Shown here piece by piece: positions 12,643 to 23,456 of a stretch of 64,000 nucleotides of DNA. The stretch's first letter is position 1; every line of letters starts with the position of its first letter. Below the pieces are notes generated by a model. That model was not told the DNA's origin. It saw nothing but the letters and a program-made list of their open reading frames with translations, and did no database searches. Source of the stretch: Fomitopsis serialis (lineage: Eukaryota; Basidiomycota; Agaricomycetes; Polyporales; Fomitopsidaceae); contig NW_025954962.1 in NCBI RefSeq assembly GCF_022376445.1, forward strand, positions 1,240,001 through 1,304,000, in the 5' to 3' direction. A program made the position numbers and the translations under genes.

Positions 12643-14047
12643 CTATGATTGGGACATGATTAAGACAGGAATTGCGCGTGGATGCAAGGTTGATGAACGT
12701 ACGAAGAGATATCTGAAAAGATAGTCGGAGCAATGTCCGCATTCACCGCCTCCGGCGCGGCGTGACCATGCGTGTTGACATTCATGATCTACGCGCAGCC
12801 CTTCTGCCACCTCTTCAACCATCTCTTGAAGCTCTGGTTCGGGCGGAGGCCCAGCCAGTAGTTCCCTTTGCACGTAGTTCCGTGCGGTGGTCAACAACCT
12901 GCCCTCGTCCCACTGAGGGCAGGGGCAGGTCTTCCAAGTCTCCGTACAGACATAGCAAAACTGCTTCCCACATCGACATGTTATATGATAACAGCCTTGA
13001 GCGAGCTCCACTAGGTGTTTGCACCCCGGACAACGCGCCCATCCTTCTTGTTCTGCCAAGGTAAGGATAGAAATGTCGTCGACGCAAGGATTTCCCGGAT
13101 GAGCTCGCTCCTTGCAATGACCACAAGTCTCCGCGAGACACTTGGGGCATATCTGGTACGACGGAGATTCGGTAGCAGGGCCGACGAATGCTGAACATGT
13201 AGGTTGATGACAGTATATCCGATCCACAGTGGTGAACTCGACGGAGATCTGCTTGAACGTAGCAAGCAGATCAACGCCGAGATATTGCTCGACCTCTTCG
13301 AAGACGAATGGCTGCTGGCAACACCGTGGAGGAAAGAGTGTCTCGTCCGTCGTCGCGGCGCGGTAAAGGTCAACGAGACATTTCAAGTCCCAGAAATGCC
13401 CACAAGGCGCATGAATCTCGACGCCATCGATCGGCTCTCGACAAAACGAGCACATTTCATGTCTGCGCGTATGTCAGCAGCATCAGATACGTTGACTACT
13501 GAGTACTGACACGCGTGCGTTGCTACTAGCCTGGCTCTGCGTCTTGCTCGAAGAAGCAATGGCTGGCGTGGACGTTGGCCTGATCAACATGCGACAGTTA
13601 ACTCTTGACGATCAGAGGGTGTATAGGGCCTAACTCACTCGTGCTTGGTCACGGAGCCCGAGACGGACGTGGTCGCGAGTGATATTCCCCCTCGAGAGCT
13701 AACGCATACTCCCTGTCGGAGCGAGCGACTTCGTCTGCCTGCAACAACTCTTGAATGATGTCCTGATCGGCTCGCAGAGCATCGTCTAGGCTTTGAGCGA
13801 AGGCAATGTCCCGTGTGAGAGCGAGCAGGGCATGCGCTTCCTCGGCGAACAGTTCGAACGCAAGTTCTTCATCGGTCTTGGGAGCGAGCGCGCTAGCCTT
13901 GCCCTTTCGTGTCGACAAGGTATCGTCGATATCCTGTAGTGCGAATTCAGCGATTAGTACAAGGTAAGAAGCCGAGTTTTCCAACGCCTCCGTATCGCCA
14001 AGGGAGGATGAAGACGAGCTTTCGCCGATCATGGCGGTGGAAAGCAT
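12643..14047 (-). CDS. RBR-type (RING-IBR-RING) E3 ubiquitin ligase
   Basis: Ubiquitin ligase that takes ubiquitin from an E2 onto its own cysteine. Exon 1 (from MLSTAMIGESS, 14047) encodes an acidic helical segment. The main exon from 13455 down gives RING1 (CSFCREPIDGVEIHAPCGHF), an IBR with CPKCLAETCGHCKERAHPGNPC, and RING2 (RCPGCKHLVELAQGCYHITC, RCGKQFCYVC), where the Cys of GCYHITC is the expected catalytic residue. The C-terminus runs past PCPQWDEGRLLTTARNYVQREL to the stop at 12643. Between the two exons, conserved-looking TRDHVRLGLRDQAR and ANVHASHCFFEQD are not in frame with exon 1; a one-base loss near 13690 or an unrecognised splice would explain it. Substrate unknown. Confidence 0.85.
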
Positions 14048-14640
14048 AAGCGATGGGAGAGGGGCGGGCGAAAGACGCGGGACTGTACACGGCTGCTTGC
14101 AAAGACTACCCTTGGGGGCCCGGGCCCTTGGTGCAATGTAGAAGCTTGCCCTCAATGAGGTAGAACTTCTCCACGGTAGGGTATCCATTGGAAGACCACG
14201 ACACATTATGCATTATGGTTGGCGGTCTACCATATCGGTTAAGGTTCTAACTCTGTCACTGGATGCCTTCCCGCAGAGGTTTACAACCGTTTCTATTCTA
14301 AATTTCGACTGTAAAATGCCCCGGCATATCGGCGAAGCGAGCGTACCACTGCGTCGGATCAGCAACCCCCTCTTCTAAACAGCCAATTTAGAAGGGGGGT
14401 CGGACCCCCCCTTCCAGATACAAAACTCGTCCATAACAGTGATCTTGAATCTCCGCTGCAATGAGATCTGGATCGTACGACCTGAACACAGTGCGCGGCG
14501 CGCGTGCGCGCCGACAGCTGAATTCTGGCGTGCCCAGTCACTCGAATAATGGCTTTGAGCTGCGTGTATCTACCGACTGTCTCATCCATCAAGCTCTGGC
14601 TTTCGTCTGACTGCCTTTGAACACACTACAAGCTACATCT
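14048..14640. other. Gene-free flank with G/C hairpin
   Basis: Upstream flank of the RBR gene. The only structured element is a hairpin at 14391-14415 (GAAGGGGGGTC, short loop, ACCCCCCCTTC). No supported gene. Confidence 0.45.
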
Positions 14641-14689
14641 AGTGACCACAAACTCCGAGTCCTCCATGCTGACCAGCAGGTTCTAGGTC

Positions 14690-14935
14690 GAGTGCTGCGA
14701 CCCGTGCTCGCTTCTTGCCCGCGCACTTACTGGCTGGTACCCGCGCCCGCGTTCTTGGTCGAGTGGGTGCCTCGACGAGCAATCAGCGCTCAGCTCGTGG
14801 TGCCTTTACTTGCCCAATCTGCGCGAATACCCGCGCGTCCGCCCTCGCGTTCGGCTTGCCTGCCCTCTCGCTCGCCCGCTTGCCCTATCGTGCCCACATG
14901 CCCGCCCTCTTGAGCCTGCCCGCTCGTTCTTACCC
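14690..14935 (+). repeat. C-rich degenerate minisatellite, array 1
   Basis: About 245 bp of strand-biased C-rich sequence built from degenerate units such as CCCGCTCG and CTGCCCG. Open frames on both strands here are composition artefacts. A sister array lies at 15550-15790. Confidence 0.55.
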
Positions 14936-14936
14936 G

Positions 14937-15180
14937 CCATGACTCGACAGCCTTTGAGGTCACGGATCTGGAGACGGAAGAGCTTGTGTTTGTCGGGACT
15001 CGGGAGCAAGAGGGAGACGGCGCTGCTCAAGTTCACGAAGGAGCCTGGCTGAGCGGACTACAGGAACAAGCGCGAGGCTGTGGACATCGTGTAGATGCTC
15101 CCGTTCTCGAGCTCGCACAATGCAATGGGCGTCGTCGTCAAGCTGAACAACGGCAGGTATCACGAGGTCACGGTGAGAGC
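14937..15180 (+). pseudogene. P-type Ca2+-ATPase fragment (PMC1-like), decayed
   Basis: A short fragment resembles the nucleotide-binding domain of plasma-membrane/vacuolar Ca2+-ATPases: DSTAFEVTDLETEELVFVGT in one frame, then KRETALLKFTKEPG, ADYRNKREAVDIV and MLPFSSSHNAMGVVVKLNNG in another. These follow the family order (ETALL-K, then PFSS-KAMGVVV). Two in-frame stops replace residues expected to be Trp and Gln, by substitutions (TGA and TAG), and at least one frameshift is present. No transmembrane parts, DKTGT motif or other domains were found nearby, so this is a displaced relic and not a gene. It sits between two C-rich arrays. Confidence 0.65.
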
Positions 15181-15549
15181 ACACTACGCTTGGTTTCGTC
15201 GTGTGTAGCTGACGGTACTAGTAGACCAGCTGCCAACGCCTTGCGTCTCGAGTGGGTGAGTGAGGTTTCTATCTTGCCCTTGGTCCAACACATCGTCTGA
15301 CCGGGCATGCTCACCGAGATTGGTAGGGTTCAGATGCAACCGCGCATTGTGCAGCGTCCGAACGCTTGGTGCCTTGCGAGGGCGAGAGTCGGGAACATGA
15401 CGGGCGGGAGCCGTCTGACGGTATGTGAATCTCGTGCCCTGGTTCGTCTTTTCGCTGATACCCATCACCTCGTCGGACGTCAGTTTCTCCCGCGCGTAGC
15501 GCGGCATCAGGGCCCACAAGCATAGATCTCGCCTTCGGGTAGTTGGCTA

Positions 15550-15790
15550 TAAATGTCTGCGACCCCAACACGCTCGCCCACCGTCCCACCTGCCCACTGT
15601 CCCGCTCGCCTGCCGTCCCGTTCGCTCCTGCCAGTGGTCGCCTGCCGCCTCGCTCGCTCGCCCGACCGTACGCCTGTTCTTGCTCGGCTACCCGCGCTCG
15701 CCTTCTCGCCTGCTCGCACGCAGCTTCTCGCCCGCCTGTCCGCTCTTGCCATCCCTCACCCGCCTGCCCGATCTCGCTGTCCACTCTCTC
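15550..15790 (+). repeat. C-rich degenerate minisatellite, array 2
   Basis: About 240 bp of C-rich low complexity with the same vocabulary as array 1 (CCCGCTCG, CCTGCC, CTCGCTCGCTCG). The two arrays bracket the ATPase relic. Confidence 0.55.
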
Positions 15791-16734
15791 TGCTCTGGAT
15801 GGTCAGGTAGGGTCAGGTCAATCAGAATCGAGCTCCGCTAGATTACATAATGTTTTATCTTACATGAGATAAAGACTTATGGGCGAAGCTGCGGAGGCGT
15901 ATCATACATAATCATTTTTTCATAACGATATTCAGACCCCGCACATGCATTTGAAACGACTGTAAATCCTGCGGAAAGGCATCCACTGGCATGAGCAATT
16001 GAAACGTTGTTGCCTCGTGCGATGTTCTATTGGCGCATAGCTCATACGCACAGCAAATCTTGACTCGAAAAGCCCCGTGGTGGAAAGGGCCCGGCTGCAT
16101 TGGGATTGGTTGGATCCTAAGGATATTCACGTCTGATACGTCACTTCGTAGTACCTGGTCTGATGGAGCAATGTGTAGGCGAGGAAGTCAGATCATGGCA
16201 TTACGTCTACGGTACAGTACTTACATAGAGCACCTGCGAGGCCTGAGGCCTGAGGCCTGACGACTGAAGTTGTTGAAGTACCGACGAACAGCTTCGCGTC
16301 AATTTCGAAGTGTCTCAACAGCACCCGATCTGATCATGGGGGATGTTCAAGTCCCAGGAAGCCTGGACGGTCAGCCCCAGTCTGAGGGAGACCCTACTCG
16401 ATCTCTTTGACAGGAAAGCGTCGTATGTAGCAGAGGTTGGAGGAGGTTGTTCGGAAGAACTCGACGCTGTTGTATGGTGATGGTGATGGGATCAGCCTGA
16501 GGTGACCGTGACTCAAGAGGCCGTGAAGTATACTAGGTGACAAGTACTGTGAACAACAGAGCCTAGATAGATGACAGATAGCCTCACATCAGTTTCATTG
16601 ACAGCGTCAAGTAGCAGGTAGACCTGGGAGCTGGAAGCTCTCAAGAACGTTGCGGCAGCGCGGTTACGCCGGGTCAGGTGATCGCGACGCGCGTCGCGTA
16701 GAGTCCTCCCATTGCAACCGAGAACTCAGCTGGA
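15791..16734. other. Gene-free stretch
   Basis: No supported gene. Small structures only: hairpin TTTATCT...AGATAAA near 15852-15870 and a threefold GGCCTGA tandem at about 16238-16260. Confidence 0.45.
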
Positions 16735-18023
16735 TACAGTCGTTTGCATAATGGTTGTCGCATGCGCGCGACGAGAATCCTGTTTGGTCCTCTTTGGACC
16801 GGCCAAACAGTGACAGATCTGTGACAGATCTGCACCAACGCAAGTGGGCCATGGCTCGAACCGTGAACGCGCCGTCGCTCACTGCCTGCTGAACTGTGTC
16901 CTCTAGGCCCTTCTACCTTTTGTATCATAGATTACCACACTCTGCAAGGTCACTATGGAGGAGGACTCGTTTGCGTCCAGAGGGGAGTGTAAACAGATAT
17001 CACCGGCTCGCCGAAGCAGGAGTGGAGTCTGAGAGAGAGGATGCGCTGGACCGTCCAAACAGATTGCCGAGACAGGTGCATTTTATCCCTGACAGAAAGG
17101 TGGTATCCATAATAACAAGCATGTATGCATCTACGCAGTTCTTGGGTAGTAGGAGCAGGCATGGTGAGTGTACGCGATGAAGATCGCACCAAACTACTCG
17201 AATAGGTAATGTCACAAGTCACTATTTGGCCGGTCCAAAGAGGTCCAAATATGAGTGACGTTTTCGTGGAAAAATACTTACCGGCAAGTCTTACTTTCCC
17301 GACTTAGAACTTAGTGTGATTGGCGCCCGTCCGAACGCGCCGATGCGGTACTTGCCTAATCGGGATGAACATCGCGCCTGCCAGGGCCGCTGCGCCAGGC
17401 GTTTTCCCCTTATTCTCTTTCATGTATAATGTCTCTTCATAAATTTCATACGCCTTCTTTTACGTGTTGCATCACCTGTTCTCTTCGATATAGTGAGAAC
17501 CACAGGCTCATGACTATGGCTCTCATCGGAGATTCTACTGAAGCATCCCGGGCCATACGTCTCGTCGATGATGAGGGTCATGAGGATGACATGCTGAGAG
17601 GAAGTTTACAGACTCCCTTCTATAGAATTATTAGTGGGCTTCCGGATTCGCCGTGCAATGAACAGCAGCGCGCATAAAGGCCCGCAGACAGAGTTGCCAC
17701 AATTGGCTAATGATTCCGCATTAGGCAATTCACCAGCCCTCGAAGCAGAATCAAGTGATCTAGCATGAGCAGACAACGGATCTGTGACTCACTGTAATCT
17801 ATATACAGTGTTAACAAGGCCAGAAATATCCATTATTGTAGAGACCAAGTGTACGAAACGGAGCGAATCTAAGTCCGAGGTGTACGGGTCACGTGTCAAC
17901 TAAGTAGCAAATCTTACGCGATAACTAAGGCGTAAGTGTAAGTATTTTTCCGCGATAACGACCGTCATATCCAAACAAGATTCTCGTCGCGCGCATGCGA
18001 CAACCATTATGCAAACGACTGTA
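16735..18023. mobile_element. TA-flanked inverted-repeat transposon (Tc1/mariner-like, non-autonomous)
   Basis: The left end (16735-16787) and the reverse complement of the right end (about 17971-18023) match over about 51 bp with one mismatch: CAGTCGTTTGCATAATGGTT continuing to CGAGAATC-TGTTTGG, each flanked by TA. The left arm is interrupted by a second element (16783-17249) and then resumes: 17250-17282 (TATGAG...GGAAAAATACTTAC) pairs with 17950-17982 on the other side. TA target duplication with ends starting CAGT is typical of Tc1/mariner elements. The interior shows no transposase motifs; the 82-residue frame at 17429-17677 is not recognisable. Non-autonomous copy inferred. Confidence 0.75.
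16783..17249. mobile_element. MITE nested in the left arm of the TA-flanked element
   Basis: About 467 bp bounded by 32-bp inverted repeats (16783-16814 and 17218-17249, two mismatches) with core TCTTTGGACCGGCCAAA. It splits the host element's left arm exactly where the right arm is continuous, so it inserted later. No coding content; the target duplication is not resolved. Confidence 0.7.
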
Positions 18024-18825
18024 CACGGTAGTGGCAGTCATTGACTCAGAGTACTGTACGTTTCTCCACTCTGGACTTGCACCATAATCCATACACGTAT
18101 CTCATGTCCCTCCAGGAGTACTTCTGTACGAGCATGTCCCAAATTTAACTCAGTTCCGCTGCCAACCCAGACTCGCCGTCTTTCGAGTCGGATTCATCGC
18201 CGCGGCCAGTGCTAGGGTATCCCAGTTAAACGATCGCCACCGTGGTCTTTTGGCGCTGAGATTATGGGTGTAAGTGGCTACCTGTAGCATTGACCTGCCC
18301 ATTGGTCCACTCTGGGAGTCTACTCAAGCTTTATATGGAGGCCCGGGCCCTACCAGGACCGGCATCTCAGAGCAACAAAGGCCGTCGGAACAGCTCGCTC
18401 CGGCCGTCTTGGATACTGTCATACCTCCCACAGGAGAGTTGTCCTCAAATATCTGACGGGACATGTTATTTTCGAAAGTTGCGCGGCCGAGGAGTTGCGT
18501 GGCCCGTCTGCAAGATAGGCAAAAGGCGATCGGGCGAGATCTACGCTGTGGAGAGCCAATAGCAGGCGATGCCGCGGCGAGGCCATCCGAGCGCCGTAAT
18601 GGCCGCTTACTTGTGGCTTGTTTTTGCCCGCGCACCTGACGTCGACAGCCATTCTGGCCGGTCATCGTCCAGGAGGACCTGCGATGAGGCGCTGTATCCG
18701 CAGTGGACAGAATCGTATAAAAGACGGGCCTGCAAAACGCAAGATGCACATCGAGCCGTCCGCTGCAGCCATCCCCTCAACCTCAGACCTTGTACTCCCG
18801 CTTCAAAGTCAACGCCCTAGTCATC
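18024..18825. promoter_or_regulatory. Upstream region of the methyltransferase gene
   Basis: About 800 bp without a supported gene. TATAAAAG at 18716-18723 lies 110 bp before the ATG at 18826. The remainder shows no clear element. Confidence 0.4.
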
Positions 18826-19993
18826 ATGTCTGAGAACATAGATAATGAGGATCCGGCGACCTACGAGAACATGTACCATCTCAGTGAGCAGGAGCTTGCG
18901 TTCTTCAAATCGCAAACGGGCATCAAGGACGAAGAAGAACTGAAGCAGCACGTCATGAGTGTGCGGGCCGAGGCTTTGAAGGTATGATGAGACTTCCTCC
19001 CTTCGAACAGCCGGACCTGACGCAAATACTATCGCAGGTTACGCCTTACGCCTGTATCAAGGCCTTTGCCTTCACCAAGTACGCATCTTTTTCACGCCGT
19101 GTGCGAGTTTCGTTCAAGCCCCCATAATTGTCTTCGTGTCACAGGTTGATAGCCAATCGCTCGCCCGTGTACCAACAGGCGATTGCCATTGGCAAGGAGC
19201 GCAAGGGTGCTATCCTGCTTGACCTTGGTTGTTGCTGTGGGTATCGTTTTAAATAGCAGACTTAGTTGACGCCTGATTGGCTCCTGTGTAGTTGGCGTCG
19301 ACGTCAGGAAGGCCGTAGCAGACGGATTCCCTGCTGGAAACGCCATAGGATCAGACCTTCATACAGGTGGGTACGGTTCAGCAGATGGTGTTGCTGTGCA
19401 CTGACAATACAATCACTGTAGAATATTGGGATCTCGGTCACAAACTTTTCAGGACGACTCCGAAGGAGTTCCCGGCACATTTCCTCGGGGGCGACGCCTT
19501 TGACCCAGACTTCTTCCGCACGGCCCCACCCCTCAATGCCCCGCCTGAAGCCTCCGCGCCTGCGCTGTCCTCTTTGACAACCCTCACGCCTCTCCACGGA
19601 CACGTCTCCGTGATTCATGTGTCATCCTTCTTCCACCTGTTCAGCGAGGAGAAGCAGCTTGAGCTGGCGCACAAGCTCGCCGGCCTTCTCTCGCCTATCC
19701 CGGGCTCTATGATCTTCGGGCTGCACAGCGGCCGGGCGGAGAAAGGCCTGAGGACGGAGAGCGCGAAGATGCGAATGGGCGAGTACATGTTCTGCCACTC
19801 GGATGAAAGCTGGAAGGAGCTTTGGGATGGCGTGGTGTTCAAGAAGGGTACGGTGGAGGTCAAGGCGTCTCTACACAATGTCAAGGAGCTGTTCGATAGC
19901 TGGGGAGTCGACACACTGGACATTCCCGATCGGATCAGGCAGGCGATCGCTGGGAACCGGTTGTTCCTGGTGTGGTCGGTGACAAGGCTGTGA
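18826..19993 (+). CDS. Class I SAM-dependent methyltransferase (AusD-like fold)
   Basis: Predicted small-molecule methyltransferase of the fungal group that includes meroterpenoid enzymes such as AusD; substrate unknown. Start ATG 18826 (MSENIDNEDPATYENMYHLS), 110 bp after a TATA-like box. Short exons follow: TPYACIKAFAFTK, then SPVYQQAIAIGKERKGAILL with SAM-binding motif I (LDLGCC-VGVDVRK), then IGSDLH, joined to a long last exon from about 19420 (EYWDLGHKLFRTTPKEFPA, VIHVSSFFHLFSEEKQLELA, KLAGLLSPIPGSMIFGLHSG, RLFLVWSVTRL). Length of about 280 residues fits the family. No biosynthetic genes flank it, so a secondary-metabolite role is not supported by context. Confidence 0.8.
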
Positions 19994-20250
19994 TCAGTGA
20001 CCTTGGGCTGCGTGGTTCAGTCATCGCGTTCATTCAACATGAGCTCATGCGTTGGTAGCTGGCTCAACCCTGCTTGATGAAGCTCGCATAGTACTGCACC
20101 GGGTGTATACATATCACGTACACGTTGTACGACCTGACCGATTCCTGGGAGCTGGCATTGTACGACTAGAGTTGCTATTTCCGTATGCGAAACGGATTAC
20201 TCACTGTTGAGAGCGATGCGTGCGAGTGTGTAGGCTGAGTAGGGGCAACG
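19994..20250. other. Downstream flank
   Basis: 3' flank of the methyltransferase gene before the transposon graveyard; nothing further seen. Confidence 0.4.
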
Positions 20251-20660
20251 CGCTACAAATTTAAACTCCGACGCGTCCGCGCGCCACCCGCCTGCCGCGT
20301 CTCACGAAGTGGGCGCGGAAAGAGGTGCACTTTTCTCCGGTTCATCCACTTCAGAATATTCCGGAGAAGTGATGATAAATCATCTAAAATCAGGCTCGAG
20401 AAAGTCTTGAGGATGGATTTAGAGAAAAGGCCCTGCGGACATGGGAGCCTTCTACAGCCCCCCAATACGTGCATTACAAAAAAATCCATCCTCAAGACTT
20501 TGTTCTATGTATGTATGTGATCACGGTCATTTAGTTGTTACAGGAGCCAAAAACGCCAGGGAACGTCAGAAGTGCACCTCTTTCTCGCGGTGCGACGCGT
20601 GTTACGTAAGCGAGTCGACGCGCCACTAGCGCGTCTCGACGCGATCCTTGCTAGTCTTTT
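20251..20660. mobile_element. Foldback / MITE-like inverted repeat
   Basis: Nested inverted repeats form a foldback: 20401-20420 (AAAGTCTTGAGGATGGATTT) pairs perfectly with 20482-20501, and 20318-20332 (GAAAGAGGTGCACTT) pairs perfectly with 20570-20584. Outside these, GC-rich arms with GACGCG/CGCGTC steps resemble each other imperfectly. No coding content. The class is undetermined because ends and target duplication are unclear. Confidence 0.6.
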
Positions 20661-21157
20661 GGCCGTCCTCCGTGTAACCTTGCTTCTGGTCACATCCATT
20701 GGTCACAGAACTACCTGGGGCATCTCTTGTAACAGTTCAGCAAACATGTTACACCCAAAAACAACATCCAGTATATCAAAAGGTGAGTTCTGCATGTTTA
20801 GCCTCTATACTGATGATCCTCAGGCCGACAAGATCTCTTCGGACTAGACTGCTAGTTCATTTGGGGTAGTTCCGAGCCTGGGAGAGGTTGCTGTCATGAT
20901 AGACCATCGCATATACAGCTTTTGCTGAGACACCAAATGCAGTCTGTGCAACATGCTGACCGAATTCCGATGTTATATTCATTCGATCCCTCTGTAAAAC
21001 CACATGAACACTCGTGAGATACATGCCGTTCTATGTAAATATAGTCTCAATTTTATACAACTCGTGTCGAATGCTACAGCATGGGGAGAGAGTCGTGTCC
21101 ACTTTCTCGACGCGTTTTGATCACGTGACAGGGGACGCTTTTCGGAAAGGCATTGCC

Positions 21158-22133
21158 CCTAGTCAGCAGAAAGTCGGATCCACGGGGAGAAACGTTCCCG
21201 GAACGGGGAACACGGAACGCGGAACATCACGCACCGTGACGACGTGTGACACCTTCGTTTATAGTGCTGCCACTCTCCTGCGGTTGCATTATAGTAATCT
21301 ATAGTAATTGACCGTTCGGATCTTTATACATAGTGGTTCGTAGTAATCACAATGTCTTGTGGGCCATTGTTTGGTTGTTAGGTCACAACGCACTACGCAG
21401 TGGATGTGGTTAGCCAATTAAGGGTATTTCCTGATATGGAGAATATGCCCAATCAGGCAATGCTCGCTGGGCCACATTGGATCACGTGGTGAGTGCTGTC
21501 CCCGCCAGTGAGTATGAACCTGTATGAACGTCAAGTTATTACTGTAGATAAAAGTTCAAAGCGGCGCGGGGTGTGACGCGTGACACCCGAGCGACCATCA
21601 GGCGGCGCGGCGCGGGCGTCGGTGACCTGTGACGGAGCCCTCTTGGGCGGCGGGGCGGCGGGTTTTTGGTCAAACGGCGCCGCAGGCGGCGAAAATTTGA
21701 TCTGTCACATCCGGCGGGCTCGACGGTGACCAGTGACAGTGTAGCATCGCCGGCGTGGCGGAGGGTCCTGTGACGTGTGACCGCCGCTTTGTATTTTTAT
21801 CTACAGTAATAGCTTGTGATTCATCTATGGCAGTGAAAATACACCTACTTGTATTCAGTAGTCTATACTCTGCTGATGCTAGCACGATTGGGTTTTTGCA
21901 GCTTTATGTGTGACAGAGTCGGGACTCGGTGTATTAGTAAGCATTCTAGTAAGTATCTAAGTCCGTACTATTGACTTCCGGGTTTGGCAATTCGTGCTTA
22001 TGACATAGGCCACTACATACGCTTTGCCCTCTGTCACTATGTGACCAGCGTTCCTAGGGGCGTTCCGCAGAGGCGTTCCCGGAACGCGTTCCGGGAACGT
22101 ATCTCCCAGTCGATCGGACGTTCTCCTAGTCAG
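21158..22133. mobile_element. hAT-like non-autonomous element with 8-9 bp target duplication
   Basis: Direct repeats CCTAGTCAG at 21158-21166 and 22125-22133 flank inverted ends: CAGAAAGTCGGATCC...GGGAGAAACGTTCCCGGAACG on the left against GAGAACGTCCGATCG...GGGAGATACGTTCCCGGAACG from the right. Subterminal GGAACG motifs repeat in both directions, including a perfect 26-bp palindrome at 22074-22099. An 8-bp duplication and short imperfect ends fit hAT elements. No transposase is encoded. The interior carries a nested 271-bp MITE. Confidence 0.72.
21537..21811. mobile_element. 271-bp TA-flanked MITE nested in the hAT-like element
   Basis: TA at 21537-21538 and 21810-21811 flank inverted ends TTACTGTAGATAAAA...CAAAGCGGCG (left from 21539, right to 21809, two mismatches over about 28 bp). 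The GC-rich interior repeats GTGACGCGTGAC and TGTGACGTGTGAC-like strings. No coding potential. Confidence 0.7.
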
Positions 22134-22220
22134 TGTAGGTTCGACACAAACCCCGCACGTGAGCGATGTGTGCGAGTGTGTGCGGGAAGCTCTCGATGAA
22201 TCGGCGATCAGGAACGGCAT

Positions 22221-22240
22221 GTCACGTGCAACGACGTCAG
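22221..22240 (+). promoter_or_regulatory. E-box and CRE-like pair before 6-phosphogluconolactonase
   Basis: GTCACGTG followed by ACGACGTCAG, about 130-150 bp before the ATG at 22369. The same two motif types occur upstream of the 6-phosphogluconate dehydrogenase gene. Confidence 0.4.
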
Positions 22241-22368
22241 GCGTGAGATGCGATCGCCGGGAGAAGCGCTCTTACAAAGTGTCTCCCTCCATTTCGTCAC
22301 TCCCAAGCCCTTGCTCGTCCCCGGCGCGTCTCTCTCTTCCCACTCGCCCTCACCACCGCATCTCTACC

Positions 22369-23201
22369 ATGCCAGTCACCGCACCCTCACCACCCATTCT
22401 CTATTCGTTCGCGTCCCCCACCGAGCTCTGCGATGCGGTCGCGGACTTCATACTAAAGGCCCAGAAAGAAGCCATCGACAAGAAGGGCAGGTTTTCGGTC
22501 GCTTTATCCGGTGGCTCGCTGCCTCAACAGCTCAACGCTCTGATCAACAAGCCCGGCGTGAGGTGGGACAAGTGGTGCGTTGCCTTCTCCTCATTCCAGC
22601 CCGCTATCTGATTCCATCGCGCTCTCCTAGGCAAGTCTTCTACGCCGACGAGCGTGTCGTCCCCCTCGACCACCCCGACTCCAACCACAAACTCTGCACA
22701 GACGAGCTCTTCTCGAAAGTGCCCATCCCCAAGGATCACATACACACGATCGACCCCTCGCTCGCCGACGACCTCGAGGAGCTCTCGGACGCGTACGAGA
22801 AGGAGCTCATCCGCGAATTCGCGCAGAAAGACTCCGCCCGCTTCCCCATCTTCGATCTCATCCTCCTGGGCACCGGCCCGGACGGCCACACCGCGTCGCT
22901 CTTCCCCGGCCACCCGCTCCTCACGGAGGAGGATCGCTGGGTCGCGTACATAGAGGACAGCCCTAAGCCACCCGCGAGGCGCATCACCTTCACCTACCCC
23001 GTCATCAACCACGCTGCGCGCGTCGCCTTCGTCGCGAGTGGTGCGGCCAAGGCAGATACCCTGCAGACCGTTTTCGACAAGCCCGAGGAGGGCCTCCCTG
23101 CGTCCAGAGTGCGGCCTTCGCACCCAGGCCAGGTCTACTGGTTCGTCGACGATCCGGCCGTTTCGAAGGTGCAGTTCCCAAGAACCCCATTCAAACTCTG
23201 A
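22369..23201 (+). CDS. SOL3: 6-phosphogluconolactonase
   Basis: Second step of the oxidative pentose phosphate pathway: hydrolyses 6-phosphogluconolactone to 6-phosphogluconate in the cytosol. Start ATG 22369 ([20 protein letters not shown]). Exon 1 holds [14 protein letters not shown]; one intron (about 22575-22630) is spliced before [19 protein letters not shown]. Family signatures: [25 protein letters not shown] and [20 protein letters not shown]. It ends with [14 protein letters not shown] and TPFKL. About 258 residues, normal for the family, no frameshift. Convergent with the PXA gene 255 bp away. The next enzyme of the pathway is encoded 21 kb downstream. Confidence 0.95.
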
Positions 23202-23456
23202 TCGAGGGATAGGCTTCGTGCGAGAACCTTGAGGAGATAGGTAGCACGGAGGCAGAAGCAACAACATAAATATGTATATCATCGCGCTTAGTGTATTCTT
23301 TCTGCCATTACCTTTGTGCCCTTCCCGTAGTCGTAGTACTTATGCCATCAAGCTCTAGTTCATGCTGCACTCTGCTCGGTTGAGCCACACATGTTATGCG
23401 CGCAATGGGTCGTTCCAGTAGTCGTAAAGTCGTCATAATATGGTCTGGCACGGAGC

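Noticed and set aside
14617..15872. Several long frames in the C-rich arrays on both strands
   Set aside because: Low-complexity composition (Arg/Ala/Pro/Ser on every frame) explains them; no intron or domain evidence.
17429..17677. 82-residue frame inside the TA-flanked element as a transposase
   Set aside because: No DDE/D or helix-turn-helix motif and far too short; probably chance.
18826..19993. Secondary-metabolite cluster around the AusD-like methyltransferase
   Set aside because: Flanks are transposon remnants and a pentose phosphate gene; no PKS, NRPS, P450 or transporter in reach.
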